Part shown: positions 10,401 through 18,100 of the stretch, piece after piece | How the letters are laid out: each line of letters starts with the position of its first letter | How positions within the stretch are numbered: the first letter of the stretch is position 1 | Assembly (NCBI GenBank): GCA_002450895.1 | Contig: DKAR01000011.1 | Coordinates: 1 to 45,280, forward strand | Direction of reading: 5' to 3' | Length of the DNA: 45,280 nucleotides | Origin: Proteobacteria bacterium UBA6921 | Lineage (GTDB): Bacteria; Pseudomonadota; Gammaproteobacteria; SG8-11 | Notes under the pieces: generated by a model | The model's input: only the letters and a program-made list of their open reading frames with translations | The model's database searches: none | Told to the model about the DNA's origin: nothing | Translations under genes and position numbers: made by a program

Positions 10401-11429
10401 CTGCCAATTGGCCACATATCGATTCGCACACCCTACATGTGTGATGCCTGCCATCTGGTCGCGCCCGCAACATGGCGCCAGATCAAGATCGTTGATCACA
10501 ACCAAATTCTCGGGAGTTGCGCCGGGTGCCATAGCATTGGTGGAAAACATCTGCAGGGAATGAGCACGTCTTCCATTTGCGATGCATGCCACGCAATCCC
10601 GCCCGGCACATTCCGCGCTCCAATCAACTTTGATCACTTGCAAACTTCTGCGACGTGCGTGACGTGCCACAACAACACGTTGTTTCCGGGCAAGGGCGCG
10701 AACCATATCTTGTCGACAGATAATTGCGCGGCGTGCCATAACACCATCACCTGGACGCGCGCGAACATAAATCATCAGGAAATATTGGGATCTTGCGAGA
10801 CCTGCCATCTAGGCGATCGACCCGCGGGTCACTGTGCTTATCCGGCCGGGACCGATTGTGGCGCGTGTCACCGTATTCCTCCAGCGACTTGGGCCAGTAC
10901 GACAGCAGGTTGTCCTGCGGCAGCACCACCGCCGCCGCCCCCTGCACCGGCGCCGGCGCCGCCACCGGCCGTTCCGCCGCCACCGCCCGCACCGGCTCCA
11001 GCGCCGCCGCCGGCTATTCCGCCTCCGCCTCCTGCGCCGGCTCCGGCGCCGCCGCCGGCCGTACCCCCGCCAGCGCCGCGCCCACCGCCGCCCCCACCAC
11101 CGACGATGCCGCCTCCGGCACCGCCGCCGCCACCGGCGCCCGCGCCGCCGCCCCCACCGGCGCCGCGTCCGCCGCCGCCCCCACCGCCGACGATGCCGCC
11201 ACCGGCGCCGCCGCCTCCACCGGCGCCTGCGCCGCCGCCTCCACCGCCGCGTCCGCCGCCGCCGCCCCCACCGCCGCCGCCGATGCCGCCCCCGCCACCG
11301 CCTCCCCCGCCCATGGGAGGAGGAGGGACTGGCGGTGGTGGCACAGGCGGAGGTGGGACCGGTGGCGGAGGCACGGGTGGTACTGGAGGTGGCGGCACCG
11401 GAGGGGGCGGGGCGGGCGGCGGAATGTAG
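7428..11429 (+). CDS. Giant multiheme c-type cytochrome B (about 45 heme motifs)
   Basis: This is a 1333-residue paralogue of cytochrome A. Its signal peptide starts MKFAGSRF and cleaves near ASA-G. It has about 45 heme motifs: 43 CxxCH plus two CX4CH (CGASGCH and CASAGCH) at positions equivalent to those in A. The N-terminal block (first 13 hemes) and the C-terminal block align well with A. The central array is shorter, and the TFTHEKLG heme-11/12 block occurs only once. Almost every linker has one His. The C-terminal tail is the longest Pro-rich tail of the four, followed by a Gly/Thr-rich tip ending GGGM. It is likely exported and c-heme loaded in the periplasm, and part of the same conduit. 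The ribosome binding site is weak. Confidence 0.93.
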   Translation: MKFAGSRFADRVVFHACAIIVLAVSAFVFPASAGIVQATSEDFDHNATGFPLEGRHQHIACEACHIGAVFKGLPKICAGCHDGKLGPGKHLLHVPTSQPCSDCHTPRGFAMSAFMDHSEVNQPCVSCHNGNLAGGKNVGHVETTDNCAACHATVIWNPVLTVDHDELSPSVACESCHNGRDARGKIAAHIASRDSCGACHNTRAFRPAQQVDHTQVLGSCGASGCHSGDKSVGHASTTNRCESCHAYPAWNPAIAVDHTQVAVGKCTECHGANGNVVALAANAVGQPTDHIPTSASCDLCHTTAGWVPSTFTHEKLGIVDNCVLCHTPGIRATSKPATHINSTNICEACHKSTGPGVAAWRRPFMIMDHGETDLATQRCDSCHNGSPFTGKGPTHIPTTEDCGLCHSSGKWKPAAVDHTPIVDGCAVCHNGTDASGQAGKHLIGLTTSNQCQSCHAKHPNRWAQVFTFDHSQTPITACDTCHNNVLARGKDATTHVPTTAQCDTCHTQTAWRPANVDHATFTGNCISCHTGAFPNVSGKSGKHNQGLTTSDTCDACHAKAPASWAPILKFDHAQTSITACDTCHNGTLARGKDAATHVPTTAQCSTCHAQTAWRPATVDHTNFVGNCVSCHSGAFPNVSGKSGKHNQGLTTSDNCDACHAKAPARWAPILKFDHAQTPITACDTCHNGALARGKGGAHLPTTDQCDVCHTQNGWSPASVNHAAFVGNCVTCHSGAYTNVSGKGGKHLQGLTTSDSCDACHAKAPATWRPIVRFDHTQTSVVVCEQCHNGTLATGKSAKPNHVITAQDCGACHSQIAWLPAIPDHSTITSGCAVCHGVSASGKGGKHNLGLGTSNLCEACHDKFPRRWIDVLQVDHAQVVGTCFSCHNDVLARGKSGKHNSGLITTNECQSCHNQAPFPFAPIRTFDHTQGNPAGTCVSCHNATLARGKGAQHPSTTDNCGACHSQITWAPTLQVNHAEVLGACASAGCHSSLPIGHISIRTPYMCDACHLVAPATWRQIKIVDHNQILGSCAGCHSIGGKHLQGMSTSSICDACHAIPPGTFRAPINFDHLQTSATCVTCHNNTLFPGKGANHILSTDNCAACHNTITWTRANINHQEILGSCETCHLGDRPAGHCAYPAGTDCGACHRIPPATWASTTAGCPAAAPPPPPPAPAPAPPPAVPPPPPAPAPAPPPAIPPPPPAPAPAPPPAVPPPAPRPPPPPPPTMPPPAPPPPPAPAPPPPPAPRPPPPPPPTMPPPAPPPPPAPAPPPPPPRPPPPPPPPPPMPPPPPPPPPMGGGGTGGGGTGGGGTGGGGTGGTGGGGTGGGGAGGGM
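8778..9389 (+). repeat. Two tandem 306-bp tetraheme-module repeats in cytochrome B
   Basis: Units start at 8778 and 9084, 306 bp apart, and the next module begins at 9390. Each encodes four CxxCH motifs in the same 27/24/23/28 spacing as in cytochrome A. Confidence 0.88.
10926..11426 (+). repeat. Proline-rich then glycine-rich tail of cytochrome B
   Basis: Roughly 130 codons of Pro/Ala (10926-11312) contain tandem sub-repeats of the PPPPPAPAPAPPPA(V/I) type and then the RPPPPPPPTMPPPAPPPPPAP type. A Gly/Thr tip follows (GGGGT repeats, 11316-11426). The C-rich first part and G-rich last part are mutually complementary on the RNA. Confidence 0.9.
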
Positions 11430-11559
11430 TCGCACCCTGCTACGCCAGGCCCGCCAATCGGGGTAGATTGCTAAACGGGTGGTCGGTTTGTAATCGATTC
11501 GATTCCGTTGGGGGGGAGGGGGCGAACCGGCCCCGTCTGCCAAGGTAGTGAAATCCTCT

Positions 11560-11575
11560 TGTGACGCAGTTCACA
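11560..11575. promoter_or_regulatory. CRP/Vfr-type binding site
   Basis: TGTGACGCAGTTCACA is a perfect TGTGA-N6-TCACA dyad, the consensus of CRP-family activators. It lies upstream of cytochrome C. Its centre is about 80 bp before the start point predicted from the -10 candidate at 11637, a spacing compatible with activation. Whether a CRP homologue exists in this genome cannot be seen here. Confidence 0.6.
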
Positions 11576-11612
11576 CCTCTAAGCTTTGGGCATGATCTAC
11601 CTCACTCCCAAG

Positions 11613-11642
11613 TTGGAGCGCGCATCACATTTTTGTTACTTT
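11613..11642 (+). promoter_or_regulatory. Possible sigma-70 promoter of cytochrome C
   Basis: TTGGAG (11613-11618) and TACTTT (11637-11642) are separated by 18 bp. Both elements match the consensus only partly. Position downstream of the CRP-type dyad and about 160-195 bp before the likely start codon makes it plausible as an activator-dependent promoter. Confidence 0.35.
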
Positions 11643-11808
11643 AGTGAGCCGCTGGGTTGCTGCGCGTTCTATCACGGTGCAGTCGGCTCCCCGTGCGGCT
11701 ATAAATTGGGAAGGGTATTTGCGGTCTAGTGGTAATTTGTTGAAAACGGGAGGGACGCTGGCGTTGCGCAACGGACGAGCGCTTCAACCGTGGTTCGGGG
11801 TCAATATT

Positions 11809-14800
11809 ATGTTGTTTCGCGGCACCCGATGGGGGAACGAGTACTTGAAGATCGCTTTTGGTCTTCTCCTGACTTTTTTTGCCGTAATTCCTGCCGCGCC
11901 CGCTCTAGCGGGGGCCATTCAGGCCTCGGAAGAATTCGATCACAACGCCACCAGTTTTCCCCTCCAGGGCCGGCATCAGTTAATCGCCTGTGAGTCCTGC
12001 CACAAGGATGGCGTCTTCAAGGGCGTACCAAGACAGTGCAGCGTTTGCCACGACGGCATGTTCGCTACCGGCAAACACCTGCAGCACGTTCCCACCGCAG
12101 AAAATTGCGATGTTTGTCATTCGCCGCGCGGTTTTGCCCTCTCGGCAATCATGGATCACAGTACAACGACGCAACCGTGTGCGTCGTGCCACGACGGCAC
12201 GCTTGCCACGGGCAAAGTTGTTGGCCACATTGCCAGTTCAAACAACTGCGCGGCCTGCCACGTTACCGCGTCATTCAGCCCGACGTTCACTGTTGATCAT
12301 GGTGAATTGAATCCCGGTGTGACCTGCGAGTCCTGCCACAACGGCAAAGATGCGCAAGGCAAGCCCCTCGGTCACATCGCGTCATCGAACTCGTGTGCGC
12401 AATGCCACAACACCGTTTCGTTCAGCCCGGCGCGGGAAGTGGATCACGCGCAATTGAGCGGATCTTGTGGAAGTTCAGGTTGCCACGCCAACGACAAGTC
12501 ATTGGATCACGCGACGACGACCAACCGCTGTGAAAGTTGCCACGCCTTTCCTGCATGGTCGCCCGCTGTCGCGGTGGATCACTCGCAAGTCACCGTCGGA
12601 AAGTGCAATGAGTGCCATGACGGAACATCAGGTCCGGCGGCTGCACTGATAACGACAACCGCAACGACGAAGCCTGCAGATCATATTCCGACGAGTGCGT
12701 CATGCGATCTGTGCCATACGACGACCGGCTGGGTTCCGTCGACGTTTACTCACGAAAAGCTGGGTATCGTTAACAACTGCGTTCTGTGCCACACACCGGG
12801 CATTCGTGCGACGTCCAAGTCCGCCACGCACATCAACTCCACCAGCATTTGCGAAGCCTGCCATCTGAGCACAGGCCCGGGACTCACCGCATGGTTGCGG
12901 CCGTTCATCAAGATGGACCACAACGAAACGGACCTGACCACGCAGCGTTGTGACAGCTGCCATAACAACACGCTATTCATCGGCAAAGGGCCGTTGCACG
13001 TACCAACCACTGAAGACTGCGGGTTGTGTCATTCAACGGCCAAGTGGATTCCAGCGGCGGTCGATCACACGCCGATCGTCGACAACTGTATCTCCTGCCA
13101 CAACGGCACCGACGCCAGCGGCAAGGCGGGCAAGCACCTTGCCGGACTCACAACGAGTGACCAGTGCCAGCTGTGCCATTCGAAGTTCCCGAACCGCTGG
13201 GGCCAGACGTTCACATTCGATCACGCGCAGACGACGATCACGACTTGCCAGACCTGTCACAACGGCACGCTCGCGCTGGGCAAGTCGGCAACGCATGCGA
13301 CGACGTCGGAACAGTGCGCGTCCTGCCACATCATTGCCGCGGCATTCAAGCCGGTTACGAGCGTGGATCATGCTCAGGCCGCGCCTGACCGGTGCGTGCA
13401 ATGTCATAACGGCACGATTGCGAACGCACGCGGCAAGCCCGCAACGCATCCGACTACGACAGACAACTGCCATCTATGCCACGTGACCGTCGCGTTCACG
13501 CCGGTAACGAGTGTCGATCACACGCAAGCGCTAGGCGCGTGCTTCCAGTGTCACAATGGCGTAGTGGCAAACGCCACGGCCAAGCCGGCCACGCATCCGA
13601 CAACAACAAATCTTTGCGAGTCCTGCCACGTCACCACGCTGTGGAAACCGGTCACCAAGGTGGACCACACCCAGGCGACCGGAGCGTGTTTCCAGTGTCA
13701 CAACGGTGTTGTTGCGAACGCGACTCCGAAACCGCTTGCGCATCCGACAACCACGAATTTGTGTGAGGCCTGCCATATCACGGCACAGTGGAAGCCGGTG
13801 ACTTCCGTCGACCACACGCAGATCAACGGAACCTGCGAGCAGTGCCACAACGGCGTGATCGCAACCGGCAAGAACAAGAAGCCCGACCACGTTGTAACGT
13901 CGCAGGATTGCGGCGCATGCCACAGCACAGGCGCGTGGGTTCCGGCGGCGATTGATCACGGGCCAATCGTCAACGGTTGTTCGAATTGCCACGGGGTGAC
14001 GGCGAGCGGAAAAGCTGGCAAGCACTTGCAGGGTCTTGGGACGTCAAACTTGTGCGAGAACTGCCACTCAAAATTCCCATTGCGCTGGATTGACGTACTG
14101 CAGGTTGATCACACGCAGGTCGTTGGTACGTGCGCGTCTTGCCACAATGGCGTGCTGGCGCAAGGCAAGTCGGGTCGCCACAATTTGGGTCTGGTGACCA
14201 CGAACGAATGCCAGGCGTGTCATAACCAAGCGCCGGCGAAATTCGCTCCGATTAATACGTTCGATCATGCGCAGGGCAATCCGGCGGCGACCTGTGTGAG
14301 CTGCCACAGTGGAACCCTTGCGAGAGGCAAAGGCCCGCAGCATCCGAACACGACGGACAACTGCGCCGCGTGCCACAGTCAGATCACTTGGGTTCCAGTG
14401 CTGCAGGTCAACCACGCGGAAGTGCTTGGTTCCTGTGCGTCCGTGGGCTGCCACAGCACGCTCCCGAATGGTCATATTTCCATCGTTTCGCCATTCCAGT
14501 GCGATGCCTGCCATTTGGTGGCCCCAGCAACATGGACCCAGATCAAGATTGTCGACCACACGCAGGTTCTGGGCAGCTGCGCCAACTGCCATCAGTTCGC
14601 AGGGAAACACAATCTTGGAATGTCGACGACGACGGCGTGCGACGCGTGTCACGCGATTCCGCCCGGAACCTTCCTTGCGCCAATCAACTTCCAGCACAGC
14701 CAGACCACGGCCGCATGCGAAAGCTGCCATAACAACATCTTGTTTACTGGCAAGGGCTCGAATCACATTCTGTCGACCGACAATTGCGCCGGTTGCCACA

Positions 14801-15138
14801 TTAGTACCGTCAGTTGGGCAACGGTGGCATTCAGCCACGCCTTTGTGCTGGGGTCGTGTGCAAGTTGCCACGCGGCTGATTTGCCCGCAGGACATTGCAG
14901 TTTCCCTGCGGGCACCGACTGTGGCGTCTGCCATGGCAGCACGACTTCTTGGGCTTCAAACGTAAGCGACGCGCTGTGCGGTGCGACAACAGTACCGCCC
15001 CCGCCGCCGCCCGGCGTCCCGCCGCCGCCGCCGGGCGTACCGCCTCCGCCGCCGCCCCCACCGCCCCCACCGCCGCCTCCGCCCCCGATGGGTGGTGGAA
15101 TGGGAGGTGGTGGCGGTGGTGGTGGCGGCGGAATGTAA
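11809..15138 (+). CDS. Giant multiheme c-type cytochrome C (about 41 heme motifs)
   Basis: This is an exported cytochrome of about 1109 residues, the smallest of the four paralogues. About 41 heme motifs are counted: 39 CxxCH and two CX4CH (CGSSGCH and CASVGCH). The frame is open from GTG 11644, but a signal peptide begins only at ATG 11809, or better at TTG 11845. The TTG has GGGGGA eight bases upstream and gives a classical peptide (MKIAFGLLL to ALA-G). It shares the N- and C-terminal heme blocks with A, B and D. Its centre differs by carrying a diheme 49-residue repeat with THPTTT and PVTxVDHTQ motifs. The short Pro tail is followed by a Gly tip ending GGGGM. The porin-like pair follows directly downstream. 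Confidence 0.92.
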   Translation: MLFRGTRWGNEYLKIAFGLLLTFFAVIPAAPALAGAIQASEEFDHNATSFPLQGRHQLIACESCHKDGVFKGVPRQCSVCHDGMFATGKHLQHVPTAENCDVCHSPRGFALSAIMDHSTTTQPCASCHDGTLATGKVVGHIASSNNCAACHVTASFSPTFTVDHGELNPGVTCESCHNGKDAQGKPLGHIASSNSCAQCHNTVSFSPAREVDHAQLSGSCGSSGCHANDKSLDHATTTNRCESCHAFPAWSPAVAVDHSQVTVGKCNECHDGTSGPAAALITTTATTKPADHIPTSASCDLCHTTTGWVPSTFTHEKLGIVNNCVLCHTPGIRATSKSATHINSTSICEACHLSTGPGLTAWLRPFIKMDHNETDLTTQRCDSCHNNTLFIGKGPLHVPTTEDCGLCHSTAKWIPAAVDHTPIVDNCISCHNGTDASGKAGKHLAGLTTSDQCQLCHSKFPNRWGQTFTFDHAQTTITTCQTCHNGTLALGKSATHATTSEQCASCHIIAAAFKPVTSVDHAQAAPDRCVQCHNGTIANARGKPATHPTTTDNCHLCHVTVAFTPVTSVDHTQALGACFQCHNGVVANATAKPATHPTTTNLCESCHVTTLWKPVTKVDHTQATGACFQCHNGVVANATPKPLAHPTTTNLCEACHITAQWKPVTSVDHTQINGTCEQCHNGVIATGKNKKPDHVVTSQDCGACHSTGAWVPAAIDHGPIVNGCSNCHGVTASGKAGKHLQGLGTSNLCENCHSKFPLRWIDVLQVDHTQVVGTCASCHNGVLAQGKSGRHNLGLVTTNECQACHNQAPAKFAPINTFDHAQGNPAATCVSCHSGTLARGKGPQHPNTTDNCAACHSQITWVPVLQVNHAEVLGSCASVGCHSTLPNGHISIVSPFQCDACHLVAPATWTQIKIVDHTQVLGSCANCHQFAGKHNLGMSTTTACDACHAIPPGTFLAPINFQHSQTTAACESCHNNILFTGKGSNHILSTDNCAGCHISTVSWATVAFSHAFVLGSCASCHAADLPAGHCSFPAGTDCGVCHGSTTSWASNVSDALCGATTVPPPPPPGVPPPPPGVPPPPPPPPPPPPPPPPMGGGMGGGGGGGGGGM
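13393..13833 (+). repeat. Three tandem 147-bp diheme repeats unique to cytochrome C
   Basis: Copies start at 13393, 13540 and 13687, exactly 147 bp (49 codons) apart, and a degenerate fourth begins at 13834. Each encodes C(V/F)QCHNG, then HPTTT before a second CxxCH, then PVTxVDHTQ. The first copy has CHLCH at its second motif. Confidence 0.9.
14995..15135 (+). repeat. Proline-rich then glycine-rich tail of cytochrome C
   Basis: The tail opens with PPPPPPGVPPPPPGVPPPP-type sequence (14995-15087) followed by a Gly/Met tip to the stop. It is the shortest of the four and its Pro part resembles that of cytochrome D (PGVPPPP). Confidence 0.9.
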
Positions 15139-15194
15139 TTCCAATTCCGCGCTTCGCCACTCTGTGTAGGTTGGGCAGCATTCGGGATATTCAT

Positions 15195-15212
15195 TGCCGA
15201 ACGCGTTCGGCA
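15195..15212. promoter_or_regulatory. Perfect 18-bp palindrome between cytochrome C and the porin pair
   Basis: TGCCGAACGCGTTCGGCA is fully self-complementary with a central CG, as in many LacI- or TetR-type operators. It lies 57 bp after the stop of cytochrome C and about 230 bp before the next gene. It could also be a hairpin acting as a weak terminator, but the nearest T-rich stretch (TTTTC) starts 13 bases further on and is short. Confidence 0.4.
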
Positions 15213-15437
15213 GAGTGACGTCCCGTTTTCTTGCCTATCATTAAGGTTCACACCATTTTGGGTCGTTAATCTTGGGTGAGTCTCCTTCTGCGGTATTTCG
15301 ATGAAGCATTCGAAGTCCGGGACGCGGCCCGTAGGGTGCGTACTGGTTCACGGACCAAAGTGTTAACTCGCTGGCAAAATTCCATGGCGATCACGGCTTG
15401 GCGCAGAACACGCCGCGCGTTGGGTTGAGGGTGTTGA

Positions 15438-15884
15438 GTGAAATATTTTCTGGTAGCAATAGCGGCACTCGCCGGTTTGTACTATGCGTATCCTCTGATC
15501 GTGGGTCCGGATCGAGTGATTGACGACGTCACTGCTTTTACCGAAGACAATGCAATTGTGTTGCAGGTCCATTTTTCCGTTCCCGTTCGATATGAAAATC
15601 ATTTCCCGCAGCGCACCGGAGAGTTCCTGCAGGTGAAAGCCCGTTTGGTCTCGCTCGGGGTCTCCGCGTGGAAGGAGACGCTGGGTCGTGGCAACGTTCG
15701 GCCCGAACTCGCTGACAAGATTGGATTGGTCACCGTGGCCTATGAAGGCGACGCCCCCGGTGGGCCGTTCGTTACGCTTCTCTTTAATCACCCGACGACG
15801 TTTGAAGTTCGTCAGGAGCAGTCATTTGACAGCCTGATGGTCGTCTTTCCCCAACCGAAAGTTGCAGCCAACGCCGCGCTCTGA
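15438..15884 (+). CDS. Small membrane-anchored protein with AMIN-like domain
   Basis: This 148-residue protein starts at GTG, with GAGGG about seven bases upstream. Residues 1-22 form a single hydrophobic signal or anchor segment (MKYFLVAIAALAGLYYAYPL). The remainder is a beta-rich domain with VHFSVPVRYENHFP and YEGDAPGGPF motifs that align with the N-terminal domain of the following barrel protein (IDFSIPLQYMRHFP and YEGEVPGGPF). The pattern resembles AMIN domains, which bind peptidoglycan or envelope partners in secretins and amidases. Its stop overlaps the next ATG (TGATG), so the two are probably translationally coupled. It may be a periplasmic partner or adaptor of the barrel. No specific family name is recognised. 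Confidence 0.8.
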   Translation: MKYFLVAIAALAGLYYAYPLIVGPDRVIDDVTAFTEDNAIVLQVHFSVPVRYENHFPQRTGEFLQVKARLVSLGVSAWKETLGRGNVRPELADKIGLVTVAYEGDAPGGPFVTLLFNHPTTFEVRQEQSFDSLMVVFPQPKVAANAAL

Positions 15885-18100
15885 TGGCCTTCACCATGAA
15901 GCGAGTTTTTCGAGTAGTTGCGTGGATTGTTGCCGCCGGCTTGTGGCTCGGTTCCTCTGTTGGTCGCGCCGAAGAAGGCGCGGTCCTGCAAGGCATCCAG
16001 GTTCAGGAAAAAGAAGATACGATCGATCTGCAAATCGATTTTTCCATTCCGCTACAGTACATGCGGCACTTTCCGCCGGAGACAGGCGACATTCTCCAGA
16101 TCCAGCTGCGCGCGGAAACCGCGCCGCCGCCTGAAGCGCCCAAAGACGAGACTGCAACGCCCGAGCAGCAACAGGAACAGGCCGCCGAGCAATCCCTTGA
16201 AGCCGCGCGTGCGGCAGCCAAACGCGAGCAGTTATCGCCACCCGCAACGGACCTGGTGCCGTTGGTCAACGTCAATTACGAAGGTGAAGTCCCCGGGGGG
16301 CCGTTTTTGACCCTTCGGTTCAAGTATGGCGTTGAATATACCGTCGCGGCGGGACCGGCGAATCGATCAATCATTGTTTCGGTCAAACGCGAGGCGGGTG
16401 GCGGCGCGCGTGTGGCTGGCGGTGACGCGGATGCAATGACTGACGAAAAGCTGGACGAGTTGATGATCGACGCGCGCCAAAACCTCGCTCGCGAAGAGTT
16501 CGGACGCGCAATCCAGCTGCTCAGCAAACTGCTGCAGTTGCCGAGTCACAAGTACTCTCAGGAAGCGAAAGAGTTGATGGGCGTCGCCCGAGAACGAAAG
16601 GGACAAGTGGCGCGCGCGAAGCTCGAATATCAGGAATACCTGCGCTTGTATCCGGAAGGCGAAGGCTCGGATCGCGTCAAGCAGCGTCTCGCCGGAATCG
16701 AGCTCGCACAGGTCGAACCCCGCGAGAAGCTGAAAGAGGTCAAGACGGCATCGAAGTCTTCGTGGGATACCTTCGGTCGTTTTTCGCAGCGCTATTACAG
16801 CGACCAGACGACGTTCAAATCGACAGATACGTTTGATGGGAGCACCGATTCGCGTTCGACACTGACGTCGTTCCTGAACGTGTCAGGGCGATATCGCAGC
16901 GATGAGTACGATATCCGTAGCTTCTTCAACGCGCACGATGTGCGCACGCTGCAAGGTAGTGGCGATGACAATACCGAAATCAACTCGGTGTACGCCGATA
17001 TTCGAAACAAGCAGAAGAAGTACGGCGCACTGGTCGGTCGTCAGTCCAGCAACAAGGGCGGCGTTTTTGGGCGCTATGACGGTGCATGGATCAGCTACGA
17101 ATTTCAGCCAAAAACGGAAATTGCGGCGACGTTCGGAAAGCCGGTGGGTTTCTCGTCCAGCGACATCGATGCTGATCGGTTCTTTTACGGTACCTCAGTG
17201 TCGTTCGGAACCTTCAAGGAACACTACGATGCTAATGCCTATTACATCGAGCAAAAAGTTGAGGGAATGGTCGACCGACGTGCGATCGGCGGCGACCTGC
17301 GCTACACCGAAAAATTCACGTCGATGTTTGCGTCGATCGACTATGACTTGTTTTATAGCAAGATGAACATTCTGTTTCTGCGCGGCGGCTGGAAAGTGAA
17401 CGATCAGACACGCGTTGACATCAACTACAACGTGCGTCAGTCGCCGCTATTGATGACCACAAACGCACTGCAACAGGAAGGCATCACGTCGTTCAAGGAG
17501 CTGCAGGCTGTTGCAACCGAGGCTGAGATTCGTGCCAAGGTCCCGAACGTTTCTTCACTTTCTCGGATGTTGACGGTTGGCGTCGTCTACGAGTTCGACC
17601 AGAACAACCAGTTGAACGCGGATGTCACCGTATCGAGCATCGACGGTAAGCCCGCCACGGCCAAGCTGAACGACACGACGCCAAGCGATCCGAGCGATGA
17701 CACAATCGCCGCGCAGGCGAAGTATGGACCGGAGTATTCGTATTCGGTGCAGATGATTTCCAGCAACTATCTTATTGAGCGTGACATCCACATCATTGGC
17801 GGTCGATATTCAACGGGTGAGAATCGCACGACAACGTCCATCTTTTTACGCAGTCGCTTCCCGTACAAGGAACAGTGGTACTTCGGTCCGCGCGTGCAGT
17901 TGGATCAAACCAAGAACGACGCCGATGGAAGCAATCTGACTCATCCGTCTGCAGCAATCAAAGCGGACTACCGATGGAAGAAGACTGTCAGTTTCGAAGC
18001 AGAACTTGGCTACGATATCAATGATTACAGCGGGGGTACGGGCAGCAATCTCGACTACTCGCGCATGACGCTTTTCCTCGGCTACAACGTCGACTTCTAG
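15884..18100 (+). CDS. Predicted outer-membrane beta-barrel protein with AMIN-like and TPR-like domains
   Basis: This 738-residue protein has a signal peptide ending near GRA-E (residue 31). An AMIN-like domain spans about 33-165, with an acidic Gln/Ala-rich insertion around 80-115. A TPR-like helical segment (about 184-280) follows (EEFGRAIQLLSKLLQLP and ARAKLEYQEYLRLYPEG). From about 295 to the end, alternating polar/aromatic strands of barrel type end in YNVDF, the terminal Phe that the BAM machinery recognises. Flanked by giant cytochromes, it is a plausible porin sheath for electron transfer across the outer membrane, analogous in role to MtrB/PioB/OmbB-type porins, though I see no sequence match to them. 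ATG 15896 is an alternative start. A polysaccharide or secretion barrel remains possible. Confidence 0.8.
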   Translation: MAFTMKRVFRVVAWIVAAGLWLGSSVGRAEEGAVLQGIQVQEKEDTIDLQIDFSIPLQYMRHFPPETGDILQIQLRAETAPPPEAPKDETATPEQQQEQAAEQSLEAARAAAKREQLSPPATDLVPLVNVNYEGEVPGGPFLTLRFKYGVEYTVAAGPANRSIIVSVKREAGGGARVAGGDADAMTDEKLDELMIDARQNLAREEFGRAIQLLSKLLQLPSHKYSQEAKELMGVARERKGQVARAKLEYQEYLRLYPEGEGSDRVKQRLAGIELAQVEPREKLKEVKTASKSSWDTFGRFSQRYYSDQTTFKSTDTFDGSTDSRSTLTSFLNVSGRYRSDEYDIRSFFNAHDVRTLQGSGDDNTEINSVYADIRNKQKKYGALVGRQSSNKGGVFGRYDGAWISYEFQPKTEIAATFGKPVGFSSSDIDADRFFYGTSVSFGTFKEHYDANAYYIEQKVEGMVDRRAIGGDLRYTEKFTSMFASIDYDLFYSKMNILFLRGGWKVNDQTRVDINYNVRQSPLLMTTNALQQEGITSFKELQAVATEAEIRAKVPNVSSLSRMLTVGVVYEFDQNNQLNADVTVSSIDGKPATAKLNDTTPSDPSDDTIAAQAKYGPEYSYSVQMISSNYLIERDIHIIGGRYSTGENRTTTSIFLRSRFPYKEQWYFGPRVQLDQTKNDADGSNLTHPSAAIKADYRWKKTVSFEAELGYDINDYSGGTGSNLDYSRMTLFLGYNVDF

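Larger units (their letters stand above)
11430..11808 (+). other. Intergenic/leader region upstream of cytochrome C
   Basis: The reading frame of cytochrome C is open from 11644, but the residues before the signal peptide (11644-11808) look non-coding, so I treat this stretch as a leader. It holds a perfect CRP-type palindrome (11560-11575), a GCTTTGGG word (11583-11590) that also occurs before cytochrome D, and a possible promoter (11613-11642). Confidence 0.45.

Noticed and set aside
11644..11808. N-terminal extension of cytochrome C from GTG 11644
   Set aside because: The extra residues have no signal-peptide character and would bury the real signal peptide. ATG 11809 or TTG 11845 fits better.
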